A stretch of DNA of 55,972 nucleotides, taken from positions 1 through 55,972 of the forward strand of contig DVNC01000037.1 in NCBI GenBank assembly GCA_018714685.1, given 5' to 3'. The notes beneath the pieces are model-generated. The model searched no databases, had not been told where the DNA came from, and worked only from the letters and a program-made list of their open reading frames with translations. Shown here one piece after another: positions 8,545 through 17,722 of this stretch (positions are counted from its first letter, which is position 1; every line of letters begins with the position of its first letter). The stretch comes from Scatocola faecipullorum. Its GTDB lineage: Bacteria > Pseudomonadota > Alphaproteobacteria > RF32 > CAG-239. Made by a program: the position numbers and the translations under genes.

Positions 8545-8941
8545 TTCTTTTCTCCCTAAAAGTTTAACCGCCAACAGACATAAAAACCTGTTTGGTTTTA
8601 GAATAGTATACCATTCACAAAATAACAAGAGATTATTTTGTGAAACTTTTGTTACAAAGAAACAGAAGAATGAAACGAATATATACCCTTAACTCTTTAT
8701 AAAGGCAGTTATATGCCTCAAACAATAAGAATTAAGAGAGAAAAAGCACCCTAAAACTCGGATAGCGTGTGTAAATAGAGTAATTTCCAGCCGCGAAAAA
8801 AGCGGAGTGTGCAAATAGTAATACGCATTTTCTCGACAGTGTAAAATTGCTCTCGTGCCCGCTGGATGGGTTTTAATTAAAGGCTGTTATATGAAAACAA
8901 TAGTAGGAGTTAAGAATTTTGAAAATTCCGCAAACGACACC
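8545..8941. other. Gene-free stretch with two similar short motifs
   Basis: No convincing gene here. It contains the pilin gene upstream region and two copies of AAAGGCnGTTATATG (8701-8715 and 8879-8893), each followed by a short open frame starting at that ATG. The first gives MPQTIRIKREKAP and stops; a one-base shift at the stop would extend it by about 22 codons (PKTRIACVN...), which suggests a decayed small reading frame. Confidence 0.5.
8701..8893 (+). repeat. Pair of imperfect direct repeats
   Basis: AAAGGCAGTTATATG at 8701 and AAAGGCTGTTATATG at 8879 differ in one base. After each ATG there is an A-rich run containing ACAATA and later a TTAAGA. Spacing is 178 bases. They may be ends or modules of a short dispersed element. 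Confidence 0.45.
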
Positions 8942-10015
8942 CTAGTGCTCCATAGAACTGCCTTTAGACTTGAGCTGACCGCAGGCGGCCAAAATATCCT
9001 GCCCTCTGGCAACCCTTATCGGGGCAGCGAAACCGGCTTTTTCTAACTCGCGGGAAAAGGCATGAACCCTGTTATTGGAAGAAGGCTGATAGGGGCAGCC
9101 GGGCCACGGATTAAACGGAATAAGATTAAACTTGGCACCGATTTTATATTTCTTCATTAAATCAATTAACTGACGCGCATCGTCCAAACTGTCGTTTATC
9201 CCGTCAAGCATCAGATACTCAAAAGTGATAAAGCGGCTGGTAACAGTCTTCTGATACGCCTGACAGGCTTGCAGAATATCTTCAATCGGATAGCGCTTGT
9301 TAATCGGCATTATCTGCGAACGTTTGTCATTATTCGGCGCATGCAGAGAAACTGCCAGCTTAACGCCGGTTTCCTCAGCGATTCGCTGCATATTCGGCAC
9401 AATACCGGAAGTTGACAACGTCACCCGGCGTTTGGAAATGGCAATACCGTCACCGTCTGTCAGCAGCTGCAGAGCCTTGATAACATTATCAACATTATGC
9501 AGCGGTTCACCCATTCCCATCACCACAATATTGGAAACCATCCGGTTTTCACCGGTTGTGCTCGGCCATTCATGATAAACATCGCGCACCACCATAAACT
9601 GGCTGACAATTTCTCCTGCCGTCAGATTGCGGGTAATTTTCTGCGACCCGGTATGACAGAAAGTGCAGCCGACGGCACAGCCGACCTGAGTTGAAACACA
9701 AACCGAACCTCTGTCTGCTTCGGGAATATAAACTGTTTCAATCCGCTGCCCGTCGGCAAATTCCAGCAGCCATTTGTGCGTTTTATCACGAGAAAGCTGT
9801 TCAGCTACGATTTTCGGACGCGTAATCGTAAACTTATCGGCCAATTTGGCCCGCAAATCCTTTGACAGATTGGTCATCTCGTCAAAAGAAACCGCACCCT
9901 GAACATACAGCCACTGATACAGCTGTTTGGCCCGAAACGGCTTTTCGCCGATGTCTGCCATCAGGCGGTCAAGCTCCGCTTTGTTCAGTCCGATAAGTTC
10001 AACTTTCTCCGTCAT
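8942..10015 (-). CDS. rlmN: Dual-specificity 23S rRNA/tRNA methyltransferase RlmN
   Basis: Radical-SAM enzyme that methylates C2 of A2503 in 23S rRNA and A37 in some tRNAs. The iron-sulfur motif CAVGCTFC gives Cys113, Cys117 and Cys120; the C-terminal methyl-carrier cysteine is Cys345 (ILAACGQL). Other blocks include MGMGEPLHN and SLHAPNN. The 357-residue length is normal. It lies directly downstream of the ialB-like gene, as in many alphaproteobacteria. Confidence 0.96.
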   Translation of the reverse strand: MTEKVELIGLNKAELDRLMADIGEKPFRAKQLYQWLYVQGAVSFDEMTNLSKDLRAKLADKFTITRPKIVAEQLSRDKTHKWLLEFADGQRIETVYIPEADRGSVCVSTQVGCAVGCTFCHTGSQKITRNLTAGEIVSQFMVVRDVYHEWPSTTGENRMVSNIVVMGMGEPLHNVDNVIKALQLLTDGDGIAISKRRVTLSTSGIVPNMQRIAEETGVKLAVSLHAPNNDKRSQIMPINKRYPIEDILQACQAYQKTVTSRFITFEYLMLDGINDSLDDARQLIDLMKKYKIGAKFNLIPFNPWPGCPYQPSSNNRVHAFSRELEKAGFAAPIRVARGQDILAACGQLKSKGSSMEH

Positions 10016-10016
10016 C

Positions 10017-10529
10017 TTATTTCTTCTTGCACTTGGAACTGATTGCCTTATAAGCTCCGCTGAAACCTTTCAGCGAATACGTGTCTTTTGTCGCCGTCCC
10101 TTTGCTGGAAACGCCGTCCACAATCATCCGCTGGCCGCGTTTCATCGCTGCCACCAGTTCCTTATCCGCCTTGTCGTCAATCGCCCAGGCTTTGTCACCG
10201 TCGGTAAACAAACGGGTAAAGGTGTCTTTGCCGATTTTGACCACGACTTGAGAACCGTTTTTATAAGTATAACCGGCCACAAAATTGACCACGTCAAAAC
10301 TCTTTTCCGCCGGACGATGCGTCACAATAACATAAATATCGCCGCGTTTGCTGTATTTTCCTTCGTCTTTTTTCGGTGTGGAAGCCATATAGCAGACAAT
10401 GCCTTTGCCGTCTTTATACGAATAAGCCGCCCAGTCGTCATATTCGCCGATAAGCTCCGGCGCCTTGGCCTGAACCAGCCCGGCAAAAGTCAAAACACAA
10501 ACAAAAACAATCGTTGTAAATTTTTTCAT
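10017..10529 (-). CDS. Invasion-associated locus B (IalB) family protein
   Basis: Exported protein of the IalB family, whose founding member is linked to erythrocyte invasion in Bartonella; most members in free-living bacteria have no known role. A signal peptide ends near residue 22 (VQAKA). The mature part has the short-strand pattern of the family (DDWAAYSYKDGKGIVCYMAS, GDIYVIVTHRP). The stop is one base from the rlmN start, so the pair is an operon with ialB first. Confidence 0.85.
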   Translation of the reverse strand: MKKFTTIVFVCVLTFAGLVQAKAPELIGEYDDWAAYSYKDGKGIVCYMASTPKKDEGKYSKRGDIYVIVTHRPAEKSFDVVNFVAGYTYKNGSQVVVKIGKDTFTRLFTDGDKAWAIDDKADKELVAAMKRGQRMIVDGVSSKGTATKDTYSLKGFSGAYKAISSKCKKK

Positions 10530-10634
10530 ACCTATCTACCCACAAAGTTATCAAATTTTGCTATAATATACTGGAAAAAGTTATAAAAACTGTTAACAAT
10601 AGGCCAAATAAAAGATTTGGAAAGCAAGGGCTTC

Positions 10635-11876
10635 ATGTTTAAAGATAAATATTTGGATATCAGCAAATTAACCGCCAACCCCCATATCTTTAACCTGTTT
10701 AAAGTGGTTGAGAAACACGGCGGCGTGCTGCGTTTTGTCGGCGGTTCGGTTCGCGACGCCATCGCCGGCATGAAAGGGTTCGACCTTGACCTGGCCACCG
10801 ACCTTTCGCCGGACGAACTGGTCGAAGCCTGTGAGGAAAGCGGCCTTAAAACCATTCCCATCGGCATCAAATTCGGCACAGTCGGCGTTGTAATTGACAA
10901 TCAGGTATTGGAAGTCACTTCCCTGCGTAAAGACATTAAAACCGACGGCCGCCATGCCGAAGTCGTTTTCACCTCCGACTGGAACGAAGACGCCTCCCGC
11001 CGCGACCTGACCATCAATGCTGTTTATGCCGATGAAAAAGGCAATGTGTTTGACTATTATAACGGCGTTGACGACCTTGAAAAAGGCATTGTCCGCTTCA
11101 TCGGCAGCGCCGGCCAGCGCATTAAAGAGGATTATCTGCGCATTCTCCGCTTTTTCCGCTTTTATTCGATTTTCGGCAAAGCTCCGATTGACGCCAAGGC
11201 GCTTGAAGCCTGCAAAGAAAACAAAGACGGCTTAAAACAGCTTTCCATGGAACGTATTCGCGACGAACTGTTTAAATTATTCCTGACCCCGAAAGTCATC
11301 GAAACCCTGCAAATCATGTATGACAACGAGATATTGAGCTATATTCTTCCCGATACTCATTATCTGGAAGAACTGGACTTTCTCGTCAACACAATCAATA
11401 CCGGAGATTTGCCCAACGCTCCGCTGCGCCGTCTGTTCGTACTCTACAATCCTGACGAAGCCCTCGCCGAAAACCTGGCCACCCGCCTGCGGATGAGCAA
11501 CAAACAGCGTGAAGACTTTGTCAGCTGGGCCCGTTTTCATCCTTTCTTTGATGAATTTCTTGAAGAAAAACCGCTGCGCCGGCTGGTTTATCTCCACGGC
11601 AACGACTTTTGCCGCGACAAGCTTATCCTGCTGAGTGCATTCAACCGAAGAGTTCTGCCGGACATTCGCGAAAGAATAAAACACATCGCCCAAATCAAGC
11701 TTCCCGAATTCAGCATCAAAGGCCGCGACGTAATTGCCGCAGGCATTAAAGACAACCGCAAAATCGGTGAAGTGCTGGACGAACTGGAACAAATCTGGAT
11801 TGACAGCGATTTCAACCTGTCTCATGAAGAACTGCTGCAGCGCCTGCCGGAGTTAATCCTTCAGAAATCCGCCTGA
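10635..11876 (+). CDS. CCA tRNA nucleotidyltransferase / poly(A) polymerase family
   Basis: Class II nucleotidyltransferase that adds or repairs the tRNA 3' CCA. The head domain shows RFVGGSVRDAIAG with the DLDLATD catalytic pair, then the RRDLTINA and ADEKGNVFDYYNGVDDL blocks and the RNA-binding region ILRFFRFYSIFG. The C-terminal helical body is about 200 residues. I prefer the ATG at 10635 (MFKDKYLD) with AGGG upstream over a TTG at 10617. It cannot be told from sequence alone whether it acts as CCA-adding enzyme or poly(A) polymerase; CCA addition is more likely in this class. Confidence 0.9.
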   Translation: MFKDKYLDISKLTANPHIFNLFKVVEKHGGVLRFVGGSVRDAIAGMKGFDLDLATDLSPDELVEACEESGLKTIPIGIKFGTVGVVIDNQVLEVTSLRKDIKTDGRHAEVVFTSDWNEDASRRDLTINAVYADEKGNVFDYYNGVDDLEKGIVRFIGSAGQRIKEDYLRILRFFRFYSIFGKAPIDAKALEACKENKDGLKQLSMERIRDELFKLFLTPKVIETLQIMYDNEILSYILPDTHYLEELDFLVNTINTGDLPNAPLRRLFVLYNPDEALAENLATRLRMSNKQREDFVSWARFHPFFDEFLEEKPLRRLVYLHGNDFCRDKLILLSAFNRRVLPDIRERIKHIAQIKLPEFSIKGRDVIAAGIKDNRKIGEVLDELEQIWIDSDFNLSHEELLQRLPELILQKSA

Positions 11877-11877
11877 A

Positions 11878-11912
11878 TCAAAAAAAGCGCCTGTTCTCCG
11901 ACAGGCGCTTCG
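11878..11912 (-). terminator. Terminator of the minus-strand methyltransferase gene
   Basis: AAGCGCCTGT pairs with ACAGGCGCTT. The T-run is on the minus-strand side, so it serves the gene at 11926-12624; it could partly stop plus-strand transcription too. Confidence 0.75.
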
Positions 11913-11925
11913 GATTAAATCGGCA

Positions 11926-12624
11926 TCACCCGTTTTTCTTATAAAATTCTTTTCTTTCCCGCCGGCTAAAAGACCACAAATTGCCGATTCCGTTAATCGG
12001 CTGCACCGGAAATCTGGACTTAAAGTCAAATTCGCGCGTCAAAAACAAAGAAGTCGTTTTCGTATAACAATTCATCGGGCAGAAACCGTAAAAATCAACC
12101 TGAATCAAATCCGCTTCCCGCAAGGTTCCCACCGCCCGCACATACTCCCGGCTGGTATTAATGCGATCGCTGTCATCCAGAATAATCATTCCGCCCGGAG
12201 CCAGTTTTTGAACGGCCGCGGCCGCGCACTCGGCCCGGCGTTTACCGTCAACCACAATCACGTCATATCGGCCGCCGTCCTCAAAAATCGCCTTTTCGTA
12301 AATCTCTCCTTCGTCCCGCCAGCGGATATCCAGCTTCGGATGTTGAAATTCCCGCTGCCATTTGGCAAACCATTGCGGATTATCTTCAATGCTGATGACT
12401 TTGGCTGCCCGTTCGGCCCAAAAAAGAGAGGAATAGCCGCAGCCAAACTCAAAAATCGTCTTTTCACCGTAATCAAACTGCGACAAATACTCAATTGCCG
12501 GATATGTATACCAGGGAAGCGGATTACCGTCACGGTCAACACAGACCTTTTCGTCAATCGTCCGCTCTATGGCAAAATCCTTTTGCCACATTTCAATAAA
12601 TTTTTGAAACCTTTCACTATACAT
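11926..12624 (-). CDS. Class I SAM-dependent methyltransferase-like protein
   Basis: Rossmann-fold methyltransferase-like protein of 232 residues. Motif I is FEFGCGYSSLFWA (about residue 58), with an acidic end-of-strand-two residue in VISIEDNPQW, DVIVVDGKRR as motif IV-like, and GGMIILDDSD. The substrate is unknown. It resembles the small methyltransferases annotated near glycan genes, but there are none here. The substrate pocket has several Cys (FCPMNCYT). It is transcribed alone, convergent to the nucleotidyltransferase gene. Confidence 0.75.
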   Translation of the reverse strand: MYSERFQKFIEMWQKDFAIERTIDEKVCVDRDGNPLPWYTYPAIEYLSQFDYGEKTIFEFGCGYSSLFWAERAAKVISIEDNPQWFAKWQREFQHPKLDIRWRDEGEIYEKAIFEDGGRYDVIVVDGKRRAECAAAAVQKLAPGGMIILDDSDRINTSREYVRAVGTLREADLIQVDFYGFCPMNCYTKTTSLFLTREFDFKSRFPVQPINGIGNLWSFSRRERKEFYKKNG

Positions 12625-12706
12625 TAAGTTTAATCTCCGTTGAAACTTCGCCGCCCGTAGTTATATCATACTCGTCAAAGATTTAAAACCTTTTTAGGAG
12701 AGTGTC

Positions 12707-12922
12707 ATGGAATTAATTAAGAAAATTTCTTTTGTTTTGACCATCATCGGCGGCTTGAACTGGGGTTTAATCGGTCTGCTCGGCATTGACTTTGTCTCAA
12801 TGCTCTTCGGCCCGATGACCATTTTGGCCCGCCTGGTTTATGTTCTGGTCGGCCTGTCTTCGCTGTATCTGATTTTCGACCATTCCTGCGAAGTTCACGA
12901 AGTTGTCAAAACCAGAGCCTAA
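12707..12922 (+). CDS. DUF378 family small membrane protein
   Basis: 71-residue protein with two transmembrane segments. The family signature GGLNWGLIGLLGID is at residues 15-28 and a second helix (LARLVYVLVGLSSLYLIF) follows. Role unknown. It has a good ribosome binding site (TAGGAG) and its own terminator. Confidence 0.9.
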   Translation: MELIKKISFVLTIIGGLNWGLIGLLGIDFVSMLFGPMTILARLVYVLVGLSSLYLIFDHSCEVHEVVKTRA

Positions 12923-12936
12923 AAGGCCGCTTTCTC

Positions 12937-12969
12937 AAAAGCACCGTCTCCGAACGGTGCTTTTTTTAT
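12937..12969 (+). terminator. Terminator after the DUF378 gene
   Basis: AAAGCACCGT pairs with ACGGTGCTTT, with a long T-run on the plus strand. It also lies two bases beyond the holA stop and may act in both directions. Confidence 0.85.
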
Positions 12970-12970
12970 T

Positions 12971-14008
12971 TTAATACCCCCTTCGGTTCAGCTTGGCTGC
13001 CGCTGACCCGATCTGCATCAGCGTATAACTGACGATTTCTTCCACCGGCATATTGGTGCTTTTACAGTCACGCTCGCATTTATACAGCAATTCCAAAACA
13101 CTGAACAAACGCTCTTTCGGCCACAGGGAAACCTGCATTTTAAAACTCGATTTCCGAAAAAAGATAATCGGCGGAGTCAGACGCATTAAAGCCTTGTCGA
13201 CCGTTTCGCCCTGCTCAACCATTCCCAGACAGGTCAGCAGCTTGTTAAAATGATACGTCACGTTGCGGATAATCGAAATCGGCTCCGAACCTTCATTCAG
13301 CAGCTTGGTAAAAGAGGCCAGCGCTTTTTCGGTCTGCCCGCCGGCCACATAATAACAGACATCATCGGCGGTCGAAGCCGAATTGTCGCTGATAATCGCC
13401 ACCACGTCTTCGGTCGTAATATTCTTACGGTCTCCCATATAGGTCATCAGTTTGTCAATTTCACCCATTGAACTCTTACGGTCATTGGAAAGCCTGGCGC
13501 ACAAAATCTGCAAAGCTTCGTTGCCGATAGTATAACCGCCCTCGACAAACTTCGTCCGCGCCGCTCCGTAAATATCTTCGTCCCGATCTTCATAACAGGG
13601 AATAACCGCCATATCCTCGCTGTCTTCTCCCAGTTTTACCAGTGAAGACTTCTTATTCAGACTGCCGGAAGATATAATCAGCAATGCGTCAGACTTCGTC
13701 GTCTCAAACAAAGACTTTAAATTCTTGGTCAGATTATTATCGGCATCGCGCACGACAATAACCCGCCGGCCGCCCATCAGCGATTGACTGCCGTATTCCC
13801 CAAACAAAATTCCCGGGTCGGCATTGACATCCGCCCCGTTCAGATAGGCCACCCGAAAAGGATCGTTGACATCGTCGCAGATTGCCTTGGTGAAATTCTT
13901 GACATGTTCCGCCATCAGCCCTTCGTTGGAGCCGTAAACCAGCACCGCCCGCAAACTGTTGTCCAGCCGTTTCAGAAACTTGTCAATTTGCGCCTGCTTA
14001 TAAATCAC
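12971..14008 (-). CDS. holA: DNA polymerase III delta subunit
   Basis: Clamp-loader subunit that opens the beta sliding clamp. The N-terminal domain reads VLVYGSNEGLM, then DPFRVAYLNGADV, RRVIVVRDAD and the usual delta-family C-terminal helical domain. I chose GTG at 14008 (VIYKQAQIDKFLKRL), which overlaps the lptE stop by 11 bases; an ATG at 14077 would add 23 residues that do not look like the family. lptE-holA coupling is common in alphaproteobacteria. Confidence 0.92.
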   Translation of the reverse strand: MIYKQAQIDKFLKRLDNSLRAVLVYGSNEGLMAEHVKNFTKAICDDVNDPFRVAYLNGADVNADPGILFGEYGSQSLMGGRRVIVVRDADNNLTKNLKSLFETTKSDALLIISSGSLNKKSSLVKLGEDSEDMAVIPCYEDRDEDIYGAARTKFVEGGYTIGNEALQILCARLSNDRKSSMGEIDKLMTYMGDRKNITTEDVVAIISDNSASTADDVCYYVAGGQTEKALASFTKLLNEGSEPISIIRNVTYHFNKLLTCLGMVEQGETVDKALMRLTPPIIFFRKSSFKMQVSLWPKERLFSVLELLYKCERDCKSTNMPVEEIVSYTLMQIGSAAAKLNRRGY

Positions 14009-14549
14009 TGGTCGAGCCTTTTTTAGTAATGCGCGAATGGAAATAAGCACCGATTCGCAGACTGATGTCATTGGCAATAATCTGCGCGGAATCTTTCATA
14101 ACCTTTTTCTGAGCGATTGTCATGGAATACGGATTGGCCAGAATATCGTAGCTGCCGAAAGCTACCGAATTTCCTTTGACAATTTCTTTGCCGTTTTCAA
14201 ACATGGTATAACCGACGGTATATTCAACCCTTTTCCGGGTAGCGGTAATGTCATTTCGCAGTGCCTGATCATAAACCACTTCATTTTCCAAAGAAATTAC
14301 CAGACGATACTTCGGCTTGTGCGGAACGCCCAGCGGCGTCAGCATATCCAATAATTCGTTGCGGATAAGCTGACCGAAACGTTCGCCGGTCGCTTCAACT
14401 TTAATCTGAGCCATTTCCGAGCTGATTGAACGGTCAAACTCTCCGCCGAAATACCACAGATTATCATGCTTTTTCTGCACATATAAAGGTTCAAACCCGC
14501 AAGCTGCGAGAAACATAAACATTGATAACGCAATAAGTCTCTTTTTCAT
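13998..14549 (-). CDS. lptE: LPS-assembly lipoprotein LptE
   Basis: Outer-membrane lipoprotein that plugs LptD and delivers lipopolysaccharide to the surface. The lipobox LAAC puts the acylated Cys at residue 17, followed by GFEPLY, which is typical of LptE. It is 183 residues, with the family's alternating strands and helices. It lies between leuS and holA, the conserved alphaproteobacterial order. Its presence implies an LPS outer membrane. Confidence 0.92.
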   Translation of the reverse strand: MKKRLIALSMFMFLAACGFEPLYVQKKHDNLWYFGGEFDRSISSEMAQIKVEATGERFGQLIRNELLDMLTPLGVPHKPKYRLVISLENEVVYDQALRNDITATRKRVEYTVGYTMFENGKEIVKGNSVAFGSYDILANPYSMTIAQKKVMKDSAQIIANDISLRIGAYFHSRITKKGSTSDL

Positions 14550-14595
14550 CAGTTTTCCTTGTTTGAACCTTTACAACAGTGCAAAATTATCCGGG

Positions 14596-17088
14596 CTATC
14601 CTTTAACGACGATATTTATCAGACGGTTGGGAACCACAATCACTTTGACGATCTCCTTGCCTTCAATCTGCCGTTTGACATTTTCCAGAGCCATAGCCTG
14701 AGCCTGAATTTCTTCCTTGCCGGCATCTTTCGGCATTTCAATCGTTCCGCGCATTTTGCCGCAGAGCTGAACCGCATAGGTTACAACCTGATCTTCCGCC
14801 AGTTTGGCATCACCCTGCGGCCAAGTCTCACCAACCACTAAAGTCGTGTTGCCCAACCGAGCCCACATTTCTTCAGCCAAATGCGGCGTAAACGGCGACA
14901 ACAGCTTAATCAGCGTGCTGTAAAGCTCCGGTGCGATTTTAGTCTTGGCGCTCAGATAATTGACATAAGTCATCATGGAGGAAACCGCCGTATTAAATTT
15001 CATCTGATCGATTCGCTCCGTAACTTCCAGGATACATTTGTGCATTGCCCGCAAATCATCTGCAGTTGCCGTTTCCTTGCCGTCAACTTTGGCAAACAGG
15101 CTGTATACTTTACTGACAAAACGATAAACGCCCATCAGGCTTTCATCTGACCACATGGCTACCTGGTCAAACGGCCCGATAAACATTTCATATAACCTGA
15201 AAGTATCTGCCCCGTAAGCAGCGATAATATCATCCGGATTAATGACATTGCCGCGTGACTTAGACATTTTCTCGCCGTTTTCAGCCAAAATCATTCCGTG
15301 CGACGTCCGGCGCTGATAAGGTTCCTTGGTCGGCACCAATCCCAAATCATACAAAAACTTATGCCAGAAACGGGAATACAGCAGGTGCAGCGTGGTATGC
15401 TCCATTCCTCCGTTGTACCAATCAACATTCATCCAGTAATCAAGCGCTTCCTTGGAGGCAAATTCTTTGCTGTTGTGCGGATCGCAATAACGCAGGAAAT
15501 ACCAGGAAGAACCGGCCCAGTTCGGCATGGTATCCGTTTCACGGCGGGCCTTGGCGCCGCATTTCGGGCACTTTGTATATAACCACTCGTCACCGGCCTT
15601 TGATAACGGCGATTCGCCCTCGTCATTCGGATGATAATCCGGAACCGGCGGCAGCGTGAGCGGCAGCTCGGATTCGGGAATGGGCTGCCAGCCGCAATGT
15701 TCACAGTAAACCATCGGAATCGGTTCACCCCAGTAACGCTGACGAGAGAAAACCCAATCGCGAAGCTTATAATTGATTTTCGATTTGCCGAAACCATGTT
15801 TGACCGCATAATCAATCGCCGCCCGCATACCGTCTTCTTTGTTCATGCCGTCCAAAAACTCGGAATTGATATGCGCACCGTCTTCTTCATGCGCTTTAAC
15901 CGCAATATCGCCGCCGGCCAGAACCTGAATAATCGGCAGATTGAACGCTTTGGCAAAATCATAGTCGCGCTGGTCATGCGCCGGCACCGCCATAATCGCA
16001 CCGGTTCCGTATCCCATCAAAACATAGTCGGAAATAAAGATCGGTATCAGCTTGCCGTTATACGGATTCTTCGCCTTAATCCCTTTCAGTTCCACCCCGG
16101 TTTTGCTCTCGTCCATCGAGCGCTGCAAATCAGACTTGGTTGCCGTTTTTTCAACATAGGCCTGAACTTCCGCCGCATTCTCAAAGCGGCTTGCCAACTC
16201 GGCGACATACGGATGCTCCGGAGCCAAAACCATATAGGTCACGCCAAAAGCGGTATCCGGACGGGTCGTAAATACGGTCAGTTTTTTACCGGGCAGTTCG
16301 GTGCCGTTGCCGTCGGTCAGTCCGAAATCGAGCTCTGCCCCTTCCGAACGTCCGATCCAGTTAATCTGCTGCGATTTAACCCGGTCAATAAAATCCAAGT
16401 CTTGCAAATCGTCAATCAAACGGTCGGCATATTTGGTAATCGCCACCATCCATTGCTCTTTGTTCTTGCGTACAACCTGCGCTCCGCAACGCTCGCAACA
16501 GCCGTTGACAACTTCTTCGTTTGCCAGCCCTACTTTGCAGCTCGGACACCAGTTAATGGCCATTTTGTCTTTATAGGCCAGACCCTTTTCAAACAGTTTG
16601 ATAAACATCCACTGCGTCCATTTGTAATATTCCGGATCACAGGTGGAAATGCAACGGTCCCAGTCAAAACTGAAACCGATCGACTTCATCTGTTTGGTAA
16701 AATTGGCGATGTTCGCCGCCGTTGAAACGGCCGGATGCACGCCGGTTTTAATCGCATAGTTTTCTGCCGGAAGCCCGAAAGCGTCAAAACCCATCGGATA
16801 CAAAACGTTAAAACCCTGCATTCTCTTTTTGCGGGCAATAACGTCCAAAGCCGTATATGAACGCGGATGTCCGACATGCAGACCGGCACCCGACGGATAA
16901 GGAAATTCGACCAGGGCGTAAAACTTTTTCTTGTTCTTGTCTATTTCAACCTTGTAAGCTTTCTCGTCTTCCCAAATTTTCTGCCATTTTTCTTCAATGG
17001 TATGAAAATTGTAACGTTCTTCCATCGCCCATTCTTTTTTCCATTCGTCAAAACTGGCTTTTCCGTTATATCTGGCATTATTCGTCAT
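14596..17088 (-). CDS. leuS: Leucyl-tRNA synthetase
   Basis: Class I enzyme charging tRNA-Leu. It has the HIGH box as HVGH (within YPSGAGLHVGHPRSYTALDV), the editing domain with TTRPDTAFGVTY, zinc-type cysteine pairs (CPSCK...CCERC and CEHC...CPKC), and KMSKS in NGEKMSKSRGN. The HIGH-box context and YGADTFRLYEMFIGPF resemble the LeuRS type of Bacteroidetes, Spirochaetes and Firmicutes, rather than the usual alphaproteobacterial GRIHMGHVRNY type, so gene replacement is likely. The start at 17088 has GGAGAGG upstream; an internal ATG at 17025 (MEERYNFHTIEEKWQ) matches the family start and is an alternative. Confidence 0.95.
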   Translation of the reverse strand: MTNNARYNGKASFDEWKKEWAMEERYNFHTIEEKWQKIWEDEKAYKVEIDKNKKKFYALVEFPYPSGAGLHVGHPRSYTALDVIARKKRMQGFNVLYPMGFDAFGLPAENYAIKTGVHPAVSTAANIANFTKQMKSIGFSFDWDRCISTCDPEYYKWTQWMFIKLFEKGLAYKDKMAINWCPSCKVGLANEEVVNGCCERCGAQVVRKNKEQWMVAITKYADRLIDDLQDLDFIDRVKSQQINWIGRSEGAELDFGLTDGNGTELPGKKLTVFTTRPDTAFGVTYMVLAPEHPYVAELASRFENAAEVQAYVEKTATKSDLQRSMDESKTGVELKGIKAKNPYNGKLIPIFISDYVLMGYGTGAIMAVPAHDQRDYDFAKAFNLPIIQVLAGGDIAVKAHEEDGAHINSEFLDGMNKEDGMRAAIDYAVKHGFGKSKINYKLRDWVFSRQRYWGEPIPMVYCEHCGWQPIPESELPLTLPPVPDYHPNDEGESPLSKAGDEWLYTKCPKCGAKARRETDTMPNWAGSSWYFLRYCDPHNSKEFASKEALDYWMNVDWYNGGMEHTTLHLLYSRFWHKFLYDLGLVPTKEPYQRRTSHGMILAENGEKMSKSRGNVINPDDIIAAYGADTFRLYEMFIGPFDQVAMWSDESLMGVYRFVSKVYSLFAKVDGKETATADDLRAMHKCILEVTERIDQMKFNTAVSSMMTYVNYLSAKTKIAPELYSTLIKLLSPFTPHLAEEMWARLGNTTLVVGETWPQGDAKLAEDQVVTYAVQLCGKMRGTIEMPKDAGKEEIQAQAMALENVKRQIEGKEIVKVIVVPNRLINIVVKG

Positions 17089-17094
17089 AATTGA

Positions 17095-17553
17095 TTATTC
17101 CTCTCCTGCCGCAACTGCTCTGCGGTATAATACACTGGCTTGTTTTAAGATTATCTTTTCGATTTCTCCGGCTAAGCGGCGGTCCGGCTGGCTCTGCACC
17201 CACTCTCCGCCGATGCGGTTCATTTTGGAAACGTTGACTTTCAGGCCGTCGGCCCGCAGCTCGGGGCACAAAATGCGAACGGTAATTTTAAACTTTTCAT
17301 CCGGCACGCCGTTAACGACCATCCAGTCGCTGACAATGGTTCCGTTTCCCAAATCCGTCTTAAGCAATGGCATTTTTGACATTTTTTCCAAACTTGCCTG
17401 CCACAAATAGCGATTCACGCCGCGGGCTTCGGGCACGACTTCCCGCGTCTCCGCCGCCGGTTTTTCTTCCGCCCAGGGATTAAGCGCCGACAACCAGGAG
17501 CAGCCTGACAACAAAAAAGCGGCTGCCAACAGACTTGAAAAATGTTTCTTCAT
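17095..17553 (-). CDS. DUF3576 lipoprotein
   Basis: Predicted lipoprotein of 152 residues. The lipobox LLSGC places the acylated Cys at residue 18. The DUF3576 core is visible as VNRYLWQASLEKMSKMPLL, GTIVSDWM and FKITVRILC. The gene ends six bases before leuS; this pair is characteristic of alphaproteobacteria. Function is unknown; the context suggests an envelope role with lptE. Confidence 0.88.
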   Translation of the reverse strand: MKKHFSSLLAAAFLLSGCSWLSALNPWAEEKPAAETREVVPEARGVNRYLWQASLEKMSKMPLLKTDLGNGTIVSDWMVVNGVPDEKFKITVRILCPELRADGLKVNVSKMNRIGGEWVQSQPDRRLAGEIEKIILKQASVLYRRAVAAGEE

Positions 17554-17722
17554 GACTTTAGGTTTCCTTAAATTTCACATTCATAATTGCCGCAAGGCAA
17601 ACTTTTTCACCAAAGTTATATGATTTTTAGCGATTTGACAAGAGTCATAAATCATTTTCTCACTTGTAATTCGGCAAATATCCGCGTAAAATGCGGCACT
17701 GTAAACAACCGGGGAATCAACC

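Noticed and set aside
15631..16725. 364-codon plus-strand open frame
   Set aside because: Antisense to leuS; basic, low-information protein typical of a shadow frame.
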